Origin: Cupriavidus taiwanensis
GTDB taxonomy: Bacteria; Pseudomonadota; Gammaproteobacteria; Burkholderiales; Burkholderiaceae
Assembly: GCF_900249755.1 (NCBI RefSeq)
Contig: NZ_LT976853.1
Location: 2,329,274 to 2,393,273, forward strand
DNA length: 64,000 nt
Reading direction: 5' to 3'
Part shown: one piece after another, positions 50,902-60,201 of the stretch
How positions within the stretch are numbered: position 1 is the stretch's first letter
How the letters are laid out: every line of letters starts with the position of its first letter
Notes under the pieces: model-generated
What the model saw: only the letters and a program-made list of their open reading frames with translations
Databases searched by the model: none
Told to the model about the DNA's origin: nothing
Made by a program: the position numbers and the translations under genes

Positions 50902-51423
50902 TCAGGCGGGCGGCCGGTCCGCCGCGGCGCTGCGCCGCCGCTGCAGGTTGCAGTACACATCGGCCGCGACCAGCCCGAACAGCGCGTGCGCGAACAGGCT
51001 CTCCCAGCCGCGGGCTTCATCGAACCAGTTCATATAGCGCCCGAACACATAGAAGTTGACCAGGTAGACCACCACGCCGAACACGATGCCGACCACCGAG
51101 GCCAGCCCCAGGCTGGTATCGAGCCGGAACGACGACAGGATCAGCGCCAGCACCGCCGCCAGGATGATCGACAAGCCGAAATGCACCGTCCCCGCGGCCA
51201 GCACGATGGTCCAGTTGAAGGCATCCGCCGACAGCGCCTCGCGGCCCAGAATGATGGCGGCGACCATCTTCACGGTACCCCAGGCGCCCTGGTACAGCAG
51301 AAAGCGCGCGGTCAGCAGCTCCAGCACCATGTAGACCGCGCCGGCAATCAGCCCCGCCAGCACCGCGGCGCGCCAGTCAGGACGGCAGCGGACATAGCGG
51401 TGCGATTCCAGATGGAGTTCCAT
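50902..51423 (-). CDS. small membrane protein, four predicted TM helices
   Basis: A 173-residue inner-membrane protein that I cannot name. The hydrophobic segments are about 20-40 (AAVLAGLIAGAVYMVLELLT), 70-95 (WTIVLAAGTVHFGLSIILAA), 103-125 (LASVVGIVFGVVVYLVNFYV) and a short one near 145 (LFAHALFGLVAADVY). The N-terminus is polar with several His/Arg residues, and the C-terminus is Arg-rich. The start is ATG at 51423. Its promoter region borders the infA leader divergently. Confidence 0.7.
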   Translation of the reverse strand: MELHLESHRYVRCRPDWRAAVLAGLIAGAVYMVLELLTARFLLYQGAWGTVKMVAAIILGREALSADAFNWTIVLAAGTVHFGLSIILAAVLALILSSFRLDTSLGLASVVGIVFGVVVYLVNFYVFGRYMNWFDEARGWESLFAHALFGLVAADVYCNLQRRRSAAADRPPA

Positions 51424-52022
51424 GGCAGTCTCCTTGCGAGATCCGGCCGGGCACGGCCGTACGCGTTAGTTCTAGTCCATATGGCCCAAATACCAAGCGG
51501 GCCGCGAGCCGATTTGTGGATTTCTCGCCCCTTTTATTGCGCTGCGCGCAGGCCGGGCGCAAGCGACGCACCGGCAATGCTGCATCTGCGTACGTGATAC
51601 AATGTCGCAGTAGCCCCCGGGGTGTCCGAGCCTCCCTGTAACCGGGCGTTCTCACCAGCGCGCTCTTGCGAGCGAACAGCAGCCGCCGGCGCGGTCCATC
51701 CGCGACGACACCGAACTGGCGAACCACCGGGTACACCTGCCCGCCTGCTCCGCGAAGCACACGGCCTCTCCGGCTGTCAGCGACCAGGTTATCGCCCAAG
51801 CAATCCGCGCCCGCAGGGCAAAACCGCTGACACCGCTGACTGGACCGGTCATGCAGGCGCCACGCGTCGCAACGCGCGCGAGCCCGCTCCCGAACCACCC
51901 GAGGCGCGGTTGGCCGCATCGGCACGATGTGCCGCGGTTTCGCGCCGCCACGGGCGAACCGAACAGGAATTTTTGATAACGCAACCATGCAGCCTTCGCG
52001 GGCTGCCGAAAAGGAAGACAGA
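51424..52022. other. 599-bp gap: long infA leader
   Basis: No convincing gene. ORFs that cross it on both strands overlap infA in the wrong frame. From the promoter at 51595-51603, about 410 nt of untranslated leader precede the IF-1 start. Such length is reminiscent of cold-shock mRNA leaders, but no specific fold was derived. The first 170 bp belong to the divergent membrane-protein gene's control region. Confidence 0.5.
51595..51603 (+). promoter_or_regulatory. extended -10 promoter of infA
   Basis: TGATACAAT (TGn plus TACAAT). The predicted start is near 51610. Confidence 0.6.
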
Positions 52023-52244
52023 TTGGCTAAGGAAGAACTCATTGAATTTGGCGGCGTGGTGTCGGAAGCCCTGCCTGACAACCGCTATCGAGTCACGCTG
52101 GAAAACGGCGTTGAAATCTGGGCATACGCTTCGGGCAAGATGCAGAAGCACCGCATCCGCATCCTGGCCGGCGACCGCGTGACCCTGGAAATGTCGCCCT
52201 ACGACCTGACCAAGGGCCGCATCAACTTCCGCCACAAGTCCTGA
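52023..52244 (+). CDS. infA: translation initiation factor IF-1 (second-type copy)
   Basis: A 73-residue S1-like OB-fold protein that blocks the ribosomal A site during initiation. Conserved core: [39 protein letters not shown], then [20 protein letters not shown] and TKGRINFR. The best start is TTG at 52023, which gives the canonical LAKEE N-terminus and has AGGA seven bases upstream; an ATG at 51987 would add 12 residues. The sequence differs from the ribosomal-cluster IF-1 type known in this group (AKDDVIQMQGEV from memory), so it is probably the paralogue. It ends in a clear terminator. Confidence 0.93.
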   Translation: MAKEELIEFGGVVSEALPDNRYRVTLENGVEIWAYASGKMQKHRIRILAGDRVTLEMSPYDLTKGRINFRHKS

Positions 52245-52349
52245 GTTTCCCCACGGCGCCGATGGCAACGCGCGTACGTTGCCGTCCGCGCCGCTGCCGT
52301 GTTGCGCCGACGCGCTGTCTCGCCGCTGACACCGCGCCCGGAGACACTT

Positions 52350-52382
52350 GCGGGCTGCCCTGACCGGCAGCCCGCTTTTGTT
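52350..52382 (+). terminator. terminator after infA
   Basis: GCGGGCTGCC/GGCAGCCCGC stem with a 6-base loop and TTTTGTT. Confidence 0.85.
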
Positions 52383-52447
52383 GGCGCAGCGCTTGCGCCG
52401 GTCGGGCCGCTTCACCATACTCGAAGCGAACTCATTGCCCGTCCGAC

Positions 52448-52924
52448 ATGAACCTGATCCTGTGGCGCCACGCCGAAGCCGAAGACCTTCCCGACGCGCT
52501 CAGCCTTAGCCGTACCGCCGACCTGCAGCGCCCGCTGACGCGCCGCGGCCGCAAGCAGGCCGAGGCCTCGGCCAGGTGGCTGCGCGCCCATCTGCCCGCC
52601 GATACCCGCGTGCTGTGCAGTCCCGCCGTGCGCGCGCGAGAAACCGCGGCTGCGCTGAGCGGCGAGCCGGAAATCCTGGATGCGCTGGCGCCGGGCGCCG
52701 ACGTCAGCGCCGTGCTCGCCGCCGTCGAGTGGCCGGAACGCGCCGAGCATGTGGTGGTAGTCGGCCACCAGCCGTGGATCGGCCGCGTCGCCAGCCTGCT
52801 GCTGGCGGGCACCGAAATGGACTGGAGCGTGCGCAAGGGCGGCGTCTGGTGGCTGACCGGCCGCACCCGCGAGAGCGAGGCCCAGACGGTGCTGCGCGCG
52901 GTTATCAATCCCGAATTTCTCTGA
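52448..52924 (+). CDS. sixA: phosphohistidine phosphatase SixA-like
   Basis: A 158-residue histidine phosphatase. The catalytic RHG-type motif is LILWRHAEAEDL (phospho-acceptor His8). The second Arg/His set is in VLCSPAVRARETAAAL and VVVVGHQPWIGRVASLLL. Length and lack of a signal peptide fit the small cytoplasmic SixA group, which removes phosphate from histidine-phosphotransfer proteins. It lies upstream of the OlsB-like gene on the same strand, but that gene has its own PhoB-type promoter. Confidence 0.9.
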   Translation: MNLILWRHAEAEDLPDALSLSRTADLQRPLTRRGRKQAEASARWLRAHLPADTRVLCSPAVRARETAAALSGEPEILDALAPGADVSAVLAAVEWPERAEHVVVVGHQPWIGRVASLLLAGTEMDWSVRKGGVWWLTGRTRESEAQTVLRAVINPEFL

Positions 52925-53089
52925 GCCTGTCCTCAAGCCCCCGCTCCGCCCGGCCGGCATGGGCCGGCTTCGGCAAAAATCAGAATTGCCTCATGGCAGG
53001 CGGAATCTCCCATCCCTAGAGTGCATTGGCGCCCTTTCCCGCGCCACTTGCAACTGTCCCGGAGATTCCATTGACCAACCCTGCCACCG

Positions 53090-53145
53090 CCGTCACGCAA
53101 CCGTCATCGCCGGGTCACGGCACTGTCACCGGCCCTCACTACATT
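53090..53145 (+). promoter_or_regulatory. PhoB-type promoter: four 11-bp half-site repeats plus -10
   Basis: Half-sites CCGTCAC, CCGTCAT, GGGTCAC and CTGTCAC begin at 53090, 53101, 53112 and 53123, exactly 11 bp apart. Each contains GTCA and fits the PhoB consensus CTGTCAT with 4-bp spacers. TACATT (53140-53145) follows the last half-site by 10 bp, the spacing of known PhoB-activated promoters that lack a -35. Confidence 0.75.
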
Positions 53146-53181
53146 GCATCGCAACAGTTTCGTCACCAAAAGGACATACTG

Positions 53182-54021
53182 ATGCGAGATCTGCCGACGC
53201 CTACCCAGCCGCTCTTCGACTCCCTGCCCAATGGCCTCGGCCAGACGGCGCGGAGGCGTCTTCATCGCCCATCGGATACACCGGCACATGAGTCGCCTGT
53301 TCTCAGCGTGGCGTGGGCGCGCCACCAGGATGAAGTAGTCGAGGCCCAGCGCCTGCGCTACAAGGTCTTTGCCGAGGAAATGGGCGCGCGCCTGACGTCT
53401 TCGGTGCCCGAACTCGACATCGACATGTTCGATGCCTACTGCGACCACCTGATCGTGCGAGACATGGCCACGCTGCGCGTGGTCGGCACCTACCGCGTGC
53501 TGCCGCCGCACCAGGCCAAGCGCCTGGGCTGCCTGTACGCCGAGTCGGAATTCGATCTGGTGCGGCTGTCGCACCTGCGCCCGAAGATGCTGGAACTGGG
53601 CCGCTCGTGCGTGCACCGCGACTACCGCTCCGGCAGCGTGATCATGGCGTTGTGGGGCGGGCTGGGCGAATACCTGCAGCGCTGGGGCATCGAGTCCATG
53701 CTGGGCTGCGCCAGCGTGCCGATGAGCGACGGCGGCCACTACGCGGCCAGCCTGCACCGGCTGTTCACCGAGCGTTCGCTGGCCCCCATCGAGTACCATG
53801 CGTTCCCGCGCCTGCCGTTGCCGGTGGAAGACCTGAACCAGCAACTGGCGGTCGAGCCGCCCGCGCTGATCAAGGGCTACCTGCGCCTGGGCGCGAAGAT
53901 CTGCGGCCAGCCGGCCTGGGACCCGGATTTCAACGTGGCGGACTTCCTCACGCTGCTGCGCGTGAACGACATGAACCCGCGCTACGCCCGCCACTTCCTG
54001 GGCCTGAACAACGCCGCATGA
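53182..54021 (+). CDS. olsB: OlsB-like GNAT N-acyltransferase (ornithine-lipid synthesis type)
   Basis: A 279-residue acyltransferase of the OlsB/Acetyltransf_5 family. The first step of ornithine-lipid synthesis N-acylates ornithine with 3-hydroxyacyl-ACP. Family features: VVEAQRLRYKVFAEEMGARL, then LDIDMFDAYCDHLIVRD, VVGTYRVLPPHQAKRLG, EFDLVRLSHLRPKMLELGRS, CVHRDYRSGSVIMALWGGLG and GCASVPMSDGG. ATG 53182 has AAGGA at good spacing and lies about 30 nt after the predicted PhoB-dependent start; a TTG further upstream falls before the PhoB sites and is rejected. No olsA-type O-acyltransferase is adjacent. Other N-acyl-amino-acid synthases share this fold, so the head group is inferred. Confidence 0.82.
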   Translation: MRDLPTPTQPLFDSLPNGLGQTARRRLHRPSDTPAHESPVLSVAWARHQDEVVEAQRLRYKVFAEEMGARLTSSVPELDIDMFDAYCDHLIVRDMATLRVVGTYRVLPPHQAKRLGCLYAESEFDLVRLSHLRPKMLELGRSCVHRDYRSGSVIMALWGGLGEYLQRWGIESMLGCASVPMSDGGHYAASLHRLFTERSLAPIEYHAFPRLPLPVEDLNQQLAVEPPALIKGYLRLGAKICGQPAWDPDFNVADFLTLLRVNDMNPRYARHFLGLNNAA

Positions 54022-54091
54022 ACAACACCACCTGAGCGGCGCCCCGCCACCGCCCTTCCGGTCGCAGCCGCCCATCGGCGGCCGGCCGCGC

Positions 54092-55624
54092 TCAGTCGTA
54101 GACCACCTTGTAGCGCTTGCCGATGCGCTGCCATTCGTCGGCTTCCTGCACCAGGCTGTATTCGATCAGCGGATTGGCGTCGATCCACGCCTTCGGCAGG
54201 CGCACGGTAAAGCCTTCGTCCAGCGCCTCGGCCAGTTGCGTCACGCGAATGTCCGGCAGCGCGACATCCGAGCGGCGCCGGCACAGCACGAAGGCCAGCC
54301 GCAGGCTGAACAGCATGCGCCAGTCGACGAACTTGCCACTGCCCGACAGCTTGCCCAGCTTGCCCGCATGGCCCAGCAACAGCGTCGCCAGCCGCGCCTG
54401 GTCGGTCTTCGAAAAGCCCGGCATGTCGGCATGCGTGGCAATGTAGGCGGAATGCTTGTGATAGCCGCTGTGCGAAATCGACATGCCGATCTCATGCAGG
54501 CTGGCCGCCCAGCCCAGCAGCGCCAGATTGTCCTCGCGCCGTTCATTGGCCGGATCCGGGAACTGTGACAGCAGCGTCTGCGCGGTGCGGCGCACGCGGC
54601 TGGCCTGGGCGCGGTCGACGCCGTAGCGGCGCATGAACTGGTCCACCGTGACCGTGCGCATGTCCTCATGGTGGCTGCGTCCGAGCAGGTCGTACAGCAC
54701 GCCCAGCCGCAGCGCGCCGTCGGTCACGTCCATGCGCTCGATATCGAGTTCGGCGAACACGCCCAGCATGATCGACAGGCCGCCCGGGAGCACCGGGATG
54801 CGGTCCGGCTTGAGCCCGGTCAGCTTGACGCGGTTGGTGTTCTCCGCCTTGATCAGCGCACGCTTCAGGCGCTCCAGTCCTTCGCGCGTGATGCCGTGCT
54901 CGGCATTGCTGTCGTTCATGCCGTTGAGCTCGATCAGCTCGGCCAGCGCGCGCGCGGTGCCCGACGAGCCCACCGCCTGTTCCCAGCCCGCGGCGCGGTA
55001 CTGGCGCACCAGCACCTGGATCTCGCGGCGCGCCGCCAGTTCGGCCTGCTTCATCGCGTATTCGTCGACATTGCCGCTGGGGAAGAACTGGCGGCTGTGC
55101 GACACGCAACCGATATACAGGCTTTCCATCAGCCTGGACTGGTAGCCGTTGCCGATGATGAACTCGGTCGAGCCGCCGCCGATATCGACCACCAGGCGGT
55201 TGCCCTGGCAGGCCGGCGCATCGTGCGAGGCGCCCAGGTAGATCAGCCGCGCCTCCTCGCGCCCGGCGATCACTTCGATCGGGAAGCCCAGTGCGCTCTC
55301 GGCCTCGATCAGGAATTCAGAGGCGTTCTTGGCCACGCGCAGCGTGTTGGTGGCCACCGCGCGCACCTGGCCCGGCGCGAACTCGCGCAGGCGGTCGCCG
55401 AAGCGCCGCAGCGCATCGATGCCGCGCCGGCGCGCGGGCTGGTCCAGGTATTTATCGGGCGTCAGCCCGGCCGCCAGCCGCACCGGCTCGCGCAGCGCGT
55501 CCACCTGAAAGATCTGGCTGGCCGGGCCGTTGGCCGTCGGGGTTTCGTCCACCCGCCCGATCATCAGGCGGAAGCTGTTCGAGCCCATGTCGACGGCGGC
55601 CAGCAGGCGTGGAGTGTTGTTCAT
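54092..55624 (-). CDS. ppx: exopolyphosphatase
   Basis: A 510-residue Ppx/GppA-family phosphatase that removes terminal phosphate from polyphosphate. The ASKHA ATPase motifs are LLAAVDMGSNSFRLMIG at the N-terminus and RLVVDIGGGSTEFIIG around residue 140. The C-terminal HD-like region begins near RYGVDRAQASRVRRTAQ, with WAASLHEIGMSISHSGYHKH. The start ATG is at 55624; an extension to 55666 is not needed. It is divergent from ppk across 190 bp. The two opposing enzymes share a control region with PhoB-like half-sites. Confidence 0.94.
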   Translation of the reverse strand: MNNTPRLLAAVDMGSNSFRLMIGRVDETPTANGPASQIFQVDALREPVRLAAGLTPDKYLDQPARRRGIDALRRFGDRLREFAPGQVRAVATNTLRVAKNASEFLIEAESALGFPIEVIAGREEARLIYLGASHDAPACQGNRLVVDIGGGSTEFIIGNGYQSRLMESLYIGCVSHSRQFFPSGNVDEYAMKQAELAARREIQVLVRQYRAAGWEQAVGSSGTARALAELIELNGMNDSNAEHGITREGLERLKRALIKAENTNRVKLTGLKPDRIPVLPGGLSIMLGVFAELDIERMDVTDGALRLGVLYDLLGRSHHEDMRTVTVDQFMRRYGVDRAQASRVRRTAQTLLSQFPDPANERREDNLALLGWAASLHEIGMSISHSGYHKHSAYIATHADMPGFSKTDQARLATLLLGHAGKLGKLSGSGKFVDWRMLFSLRLAFVLCRRRSDVALPDIRVTQLAEALDEGFTVRLPKAWIDANPLIEYSLVQEADEWQRIGKRYKVVYD

Positions 55625-55739
55625 CGTGTGCTTGGAGGGCAGGTTCGCGTTGGCGTTGCGAAGCACGGCAGGGACACGCTGGTGGCCTGGCCTGCCGGCA
55701 TTCGGGCCCGGGAAAATTATGTCGTCGTCATGTCCGCAT

Positions 55740-55772
55740 CATGACAAAATCAAACTGTCATGAAAGTGACAC
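55740..55772. promoter_or_regulatory. cluster of PhoB-like half-sites between ppx and ppk
   Basis: CATGACA (55740-55746), CTGTCAT (55755-55761) and GTGACAC (55766-55772). The first two form a 7-bp perfect inverted repeat, CATGACA/TGTCATG with a 9-bp spacer. Orientation is mixed, so this is weaker evidence for PhoB than the array upstream of the OlsB-like gene. Confidence 0.4.
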
Positions 55773-55817
55773 GATTCTATGAAAAAGTCGCCACATTACC
55801 AAAAGAAGGTCATGACC

Positions 55818-57905
55818 ATGTCGACGACTCCGTCCAGTACGCTGCTCAATCGCGAACTGGGCATCCTGGAATTCAATGCCCGCGTGCTGGCGCAAGCCGC
55901 CGACCCGAAAGTCCCGCTGCTGGAACGGCTGAAGTTCATCTGCATCGTGTCCAGCAACCTGGACGAGTTCTTTGAAATCCGCATGGCGGGCCTGAAGGAA
56001 CAGATGCGCGACAATGCCTCGGGCCTGACGCCGGATGGTCTTTCCTTCCAGCAGACCTACCAGCTTGTCACCGAGCGCACACAACGGCTTGTGGCCTCGC
56101 AGTATGACATGCTGCAGAACACCATTTTTCCACTACTTGAAAAAGAAGGGGTCTTTTTCCACCTGACCACCACCTGGACCGAGGCCCAGCGTGAATGGGC
56201 GCGCCAGTTCTTCCAGCGCGAACTGGCGCCGGTGCTGACCCCGATCGCACTGGACCCCGCGCACCCGTTCCCGCGCGTGCTCAACAAGAGTCTGAACTTC
56301 GTGGTGGAACTGTCGGGCAAGGACGCCTTCGGGCGCGATGCCGATCTTGCCATCGTGCAGGCGCCGCGCGCGCTGCCGCGCGTGGTGAAGATGCCGGAGA
56401 AGCTGTCGGGCTATCCGTACGGCTTTGTCATGCTGTCGTCGTTCATGCAGGGGTTCGTATACGAGCTGTTCCCCGCCATCGCCGTGCATGGCTGCTACCA
56501 GTTCCGCGTCACGCGCAACTCGGACCTGTTCGTCTCGGAAGACGACATCACCGACCTGCGCGAAGCGCTGCAGGGCGAACTGCCCGCGCGCCATTTCGGC
56601 GACACGGTGCGGCTGGAGATTTCGTCGGATACGCCGGTCCCGCTGGCGCGCCGGCTGTTGCTGGAATCGGGGCTTGCCGAAAAGGACCTGTACCGCGTTT
56701 CCGGCCCGGTGAACCTGGTGCGGCTGATGCAGATTCCCGACATGGTCGACCGGCCCGCGCTCAAGTTCCCGCCCTACGTGCCGGCCCCGGTCAAGGCCTT
56801 TGCCGGCGGCGCATCGATGTTCGACGTGATGCGCCAGCAGGATGTGCTGCTGCACCATCCGTACGAGAGCTTCAGCTCCGTGCTCGACCTGCTGCAGCTG
56901 GCCGCGGCCGATCCCAACGTGGTGGCGATCAAGCAGACGGTCTACCGCACCGGCAACGAATCGCTGGTGATGGAAGCGCTGATGACCGCCGCGCGCAATG
57001 GCAAGGAAGTGACGGTGGTGGTGGAACTGCTGGCGCGCTTCGACGAAGAGACCAATATCAACTGGGCCGAGCGGCTCGAGTCCGCCGGCGCGCACGTGAT
57101 CTACGGCGTGGTCGGGCACAAGTGCCACGCCAAGATGCTGCTGATCGTGCGGCGCGAGCCCACCGGGCCGAAGGCCAAGCAGGTCAAGCTGCGCCGCTAC
57201 GCCCACCTGGGCACCGGCAACTACCACCCGCGCACGGCCCGGCTGTACACGGACTTTGGGCTGCTGACCGCCGACGAGGCCATCTGCGAAGACGTGCACC
57301 ATGTGTTCCAGCTGCTGACCGGCACCGCCGGCACGATCCGGCTGAACCACCTGTGGCAGTCGCCGTTCACCATGCAGAGCAACCTGGTCGACCATATCCG
57401 CGCCGAGGCCCGCAACGCGCGCGCGGGCAAGCCGGCGCGCATCATCGCCAAGATGAACGCGCTGCTGGAACCTTCGATCATCGACGAACTGTACAAGGCC
57501 TCGCGCGCCGGCGTGAAGATCGACCTGATCGTGCGCGGCGTGTGCGCGCTGATGCCGGGCGTGCCGGGCATGTCCGAGAACATCTCGGTACGCTCGATCA
57601 TCGGGCGCTTCCTCGAGCATCACCGCGTCTATTACTTCCACGCCGCCGGCGAAGAAGTGCTCTACCTCTCCAGCGCCGACTGGATGGACCGCAACCTGTT
57701 CCGCCGCGTGGAGGTCGCGTTCCCGATACTGGACAAGGCGCTCAAGGCGCGCGTCATCCGCGAAAGCCTGCAGGTCCACCTGCGCGACAATGCGTCAGCG
57801 TGGATCATGCAGTCGGACGGCAATTACGTGCGCAAGCAGACGCGCTCCAAACATCCGCATGTCAGCCAGAACGACCTGCTGGTGATGTTCGGCGGCACGC
57901 CCTGA
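55818..57905 (+). CDS. ppk: polyphosphate kinase 1
   Basis: A 695-residue Ppk1 that builds polyphosphate from ATP. The N-terminal domain reads LLNRELGILEFNARVLAQAA. The phosphorylated-histidine region is VIYGVVGHKCHAKMLLIVRR with TGNYHPRTARLYTDFGLLT, and the second catalytic histidine is in FLEHHRVYYFHAAGEE with SSADWMDRNLFRRVE. The ATG at 55818 has AGAAGG eight bases upstream. Starts at 55779 and 55812 are open but lie too close to the control region or the ribosome site. It is divergent from ppx and convergent with phoR. Confidence 0.95.
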   Translation: MSTTPSSTLLNRELGILEFNARVLAQAADPKVPLLERLKFICIVSSNLDEFFEIRMAGLKEQMRDNASGLTPDGLSFQQTYQLVTERTQRLVASQYDMLQNTIFPLLEKEGVFFHLTTTWTEAQREWARQFFQRELAPVLTPIALDPAHPFPRVLNKSLNFVVELSGKDAFGRDADLAIVQAPRALPRVVKMPEKLSGYPYGFVMLSSFMQGFVYELFPAIAVHGCYQFRVTRNSDLFVSEDDITDLREALQGELPARHFGDTVRLEISSDTPVPLARRLLLESGLAEKDLYRVSGPVNLVRLMQIPDMVDRPALKFPPYVPAPVKAFAGGASMFDVMRQQDVLLHHPYESFSSVLDLLQLAAADPNVVAIKQTVYRTGNESLVMEALMTAARNGKEVTVVVELLARFDEETNINWAERLESAGAHVIYGVVGHKCHAKMLLIVRREPTGPKAKQVKLRRYAHLGTGNYHPRTARLYTDFGLLTADEAICEDVHHVFQLLTGTAGTIRLNHLWQSPFTMQSNLVDHIRAEARNARAGKPARIIAKMNALLEPSIIDELYKASRAGVKIDLIVRGVCALMPGVPGMSENISVRSIIGRFLEHHRVYYFHAAGEEVLYLSSADWMDRNLFRRVEVAFPILDKALKARVIRESLQVHLRDNASAWIMQSDGNYVRKQTRSKHPHVSQNDLLVMFGGTP

Positions 57906-57923
57906 GCCTGCGACGCTGGCAAC

Positions 57924-57950
57924 AAAAAACCCGCCGCGGCGGGTTTTTCT
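57924..57950. terminator. bidirectional terminator between ppk and phoR
   Basis: A 24-bp perfect palindrome AAAAACCCGCCG and its complement, with T-runs both ways. Confidence 0.85.
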
Positions 57951-57961
57951 TTGTGCGCTGA

Positions 57962-59353
<1,392 letters not shown>

Positions 59354-59369
59354 GCGCAGGGTTCAGGCT

Positions 59370-59399
59370 TGCAGCCAGCCACGGAAACGGCTGGCTGCA
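59370..59399 (-). repeat. 11-bp intercistronic hairpin between phoB and phoR
   Basis: TGCAGCCAGCC and GGCTGGCTGCA with an 8-base loop and no T-tract. On minus it lies just upstream of the phoR start and downstream of the phoB stop, suited to mRNA processing or to lowering phoR expression relative to phoB. Confidence 0.6.
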
Positions 59400-59465
59400 G
59401 GGTTGCGACGGAGTGTGCCACGATTTCGCCGCGCCCTGCCAGCGGCTTGAGACCCGTGCGGCGGC

Positions 59466-60173
59466 TCAGGCGCCAGGGGTGCGCGCCAGCCGGTAGCCGC
59501 TGCCGCGCACGGTTTCGATCATGTTGCTGTACCCGCCGGGCGTGAGCGCGGCGCGCAGGCGCTTGATATGGACGTCGACGGTGCGCTCCTCGACAAAGAC
59601 ATGGTCGCCCCAGACCTGGTCGAGCAATTGCGACCGGCTGTGCACGCGCTCGGGGTGCGTCATCAGGAAGTGCAGCAGGCGGAACTCGGTCGGGCCCAGG
59701 TCCAGCTTGATCGGGCCGCTGTCGTCCTGGCCGGTGACGCGGTGCGTGGCAGGGTCCAGCCGCAGGCCGTTGATCGCGACCACGTCGTCGGTCAGCTGCG
59801 GCGCGCGGCGGCGCAGCACCGCCTTGATCCGCGCCAGCAGCTCCTTGGGCGAGAACGGCTTGGTGACGTAGTCGTCGGCACCGGCTTCCAGCCCCATCAC
59901 CTTGTCCTGCTCCTCGCCGCGGGCGGTCAGCATGATGATGGGAATCTGGCGGGTGCGGTCGTTGGCGCGCAACTCCTTGGCGAAGTTCGCGCCCGACTTG
60001 CCCGGGAGCATCCAGTCGAGCAGCACCAGGTCGGGCAGCACATCGCTCATCAGCGACAGCGCCTGCTCGGCGTTATAGGCCCGGATCGGATAATGCCCCG
60101 CGTGCTGCAGGTTCACGGCGATCAGCTCGGCGATCGCCGGTTCGTCTTCGACAACGAGAATACTGCTTGGCAT
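59466..60173 (-). CDS. phoB: phosphate response regulator PhoB
   Basis: A 235-residue OmpR-class regulator. The receiver domain carries the acidic pocket (LVVEDEPAIAEL), phospho-acceptor in DLVLLDWMLPGKSG, the switch Thr/Ser (IIMLTARGEEQDKV) and Lys in YVTKPFSPKELLAR. The C-terminal winged helix includes LGPTEFRLLHFLMTHPERVH and VEERTVDVHIKRLR, whose recognition helix binds CTGTCAT half-sites. Predicted targets in this window are the array upstream of the OlsB-like gene and possibly ppx/ppk. Confidence 0.97.
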   Translation of the reverse strand: MPSSILVVEDEPAIAELIAVNLQHAGHYPIRAYNAEQALSLMSDVLPDLVLLDWMLPGKSGANFAKELRANDRTRQIPIIMLTARGEEQDKVMGLEAGADDYVTKPFSPKELLARIKAVLRRRAPQLTDDVVAINGLRLDPATHRVTGQDDSGPIKLDLGPTEFRLLHFLMTHPERVHSRSQLLDQVWGDHVFVEERTVDVHIKRLRAALTPGGYSNMIETVRGSGYRLARTPGA

Positions 60174-60201
60174 GTGTATGGTTCTCCGTGGGCGGCTGTA
60201 C

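Noticed and set aside
51622-52182. A 186-residue plus-strand ORF in front of and overlapping infA.
   Set aside because: It overlaps infA in another frame, is Arg/Pro-rich without domain features, and the promoter and terminator fit infA alone.
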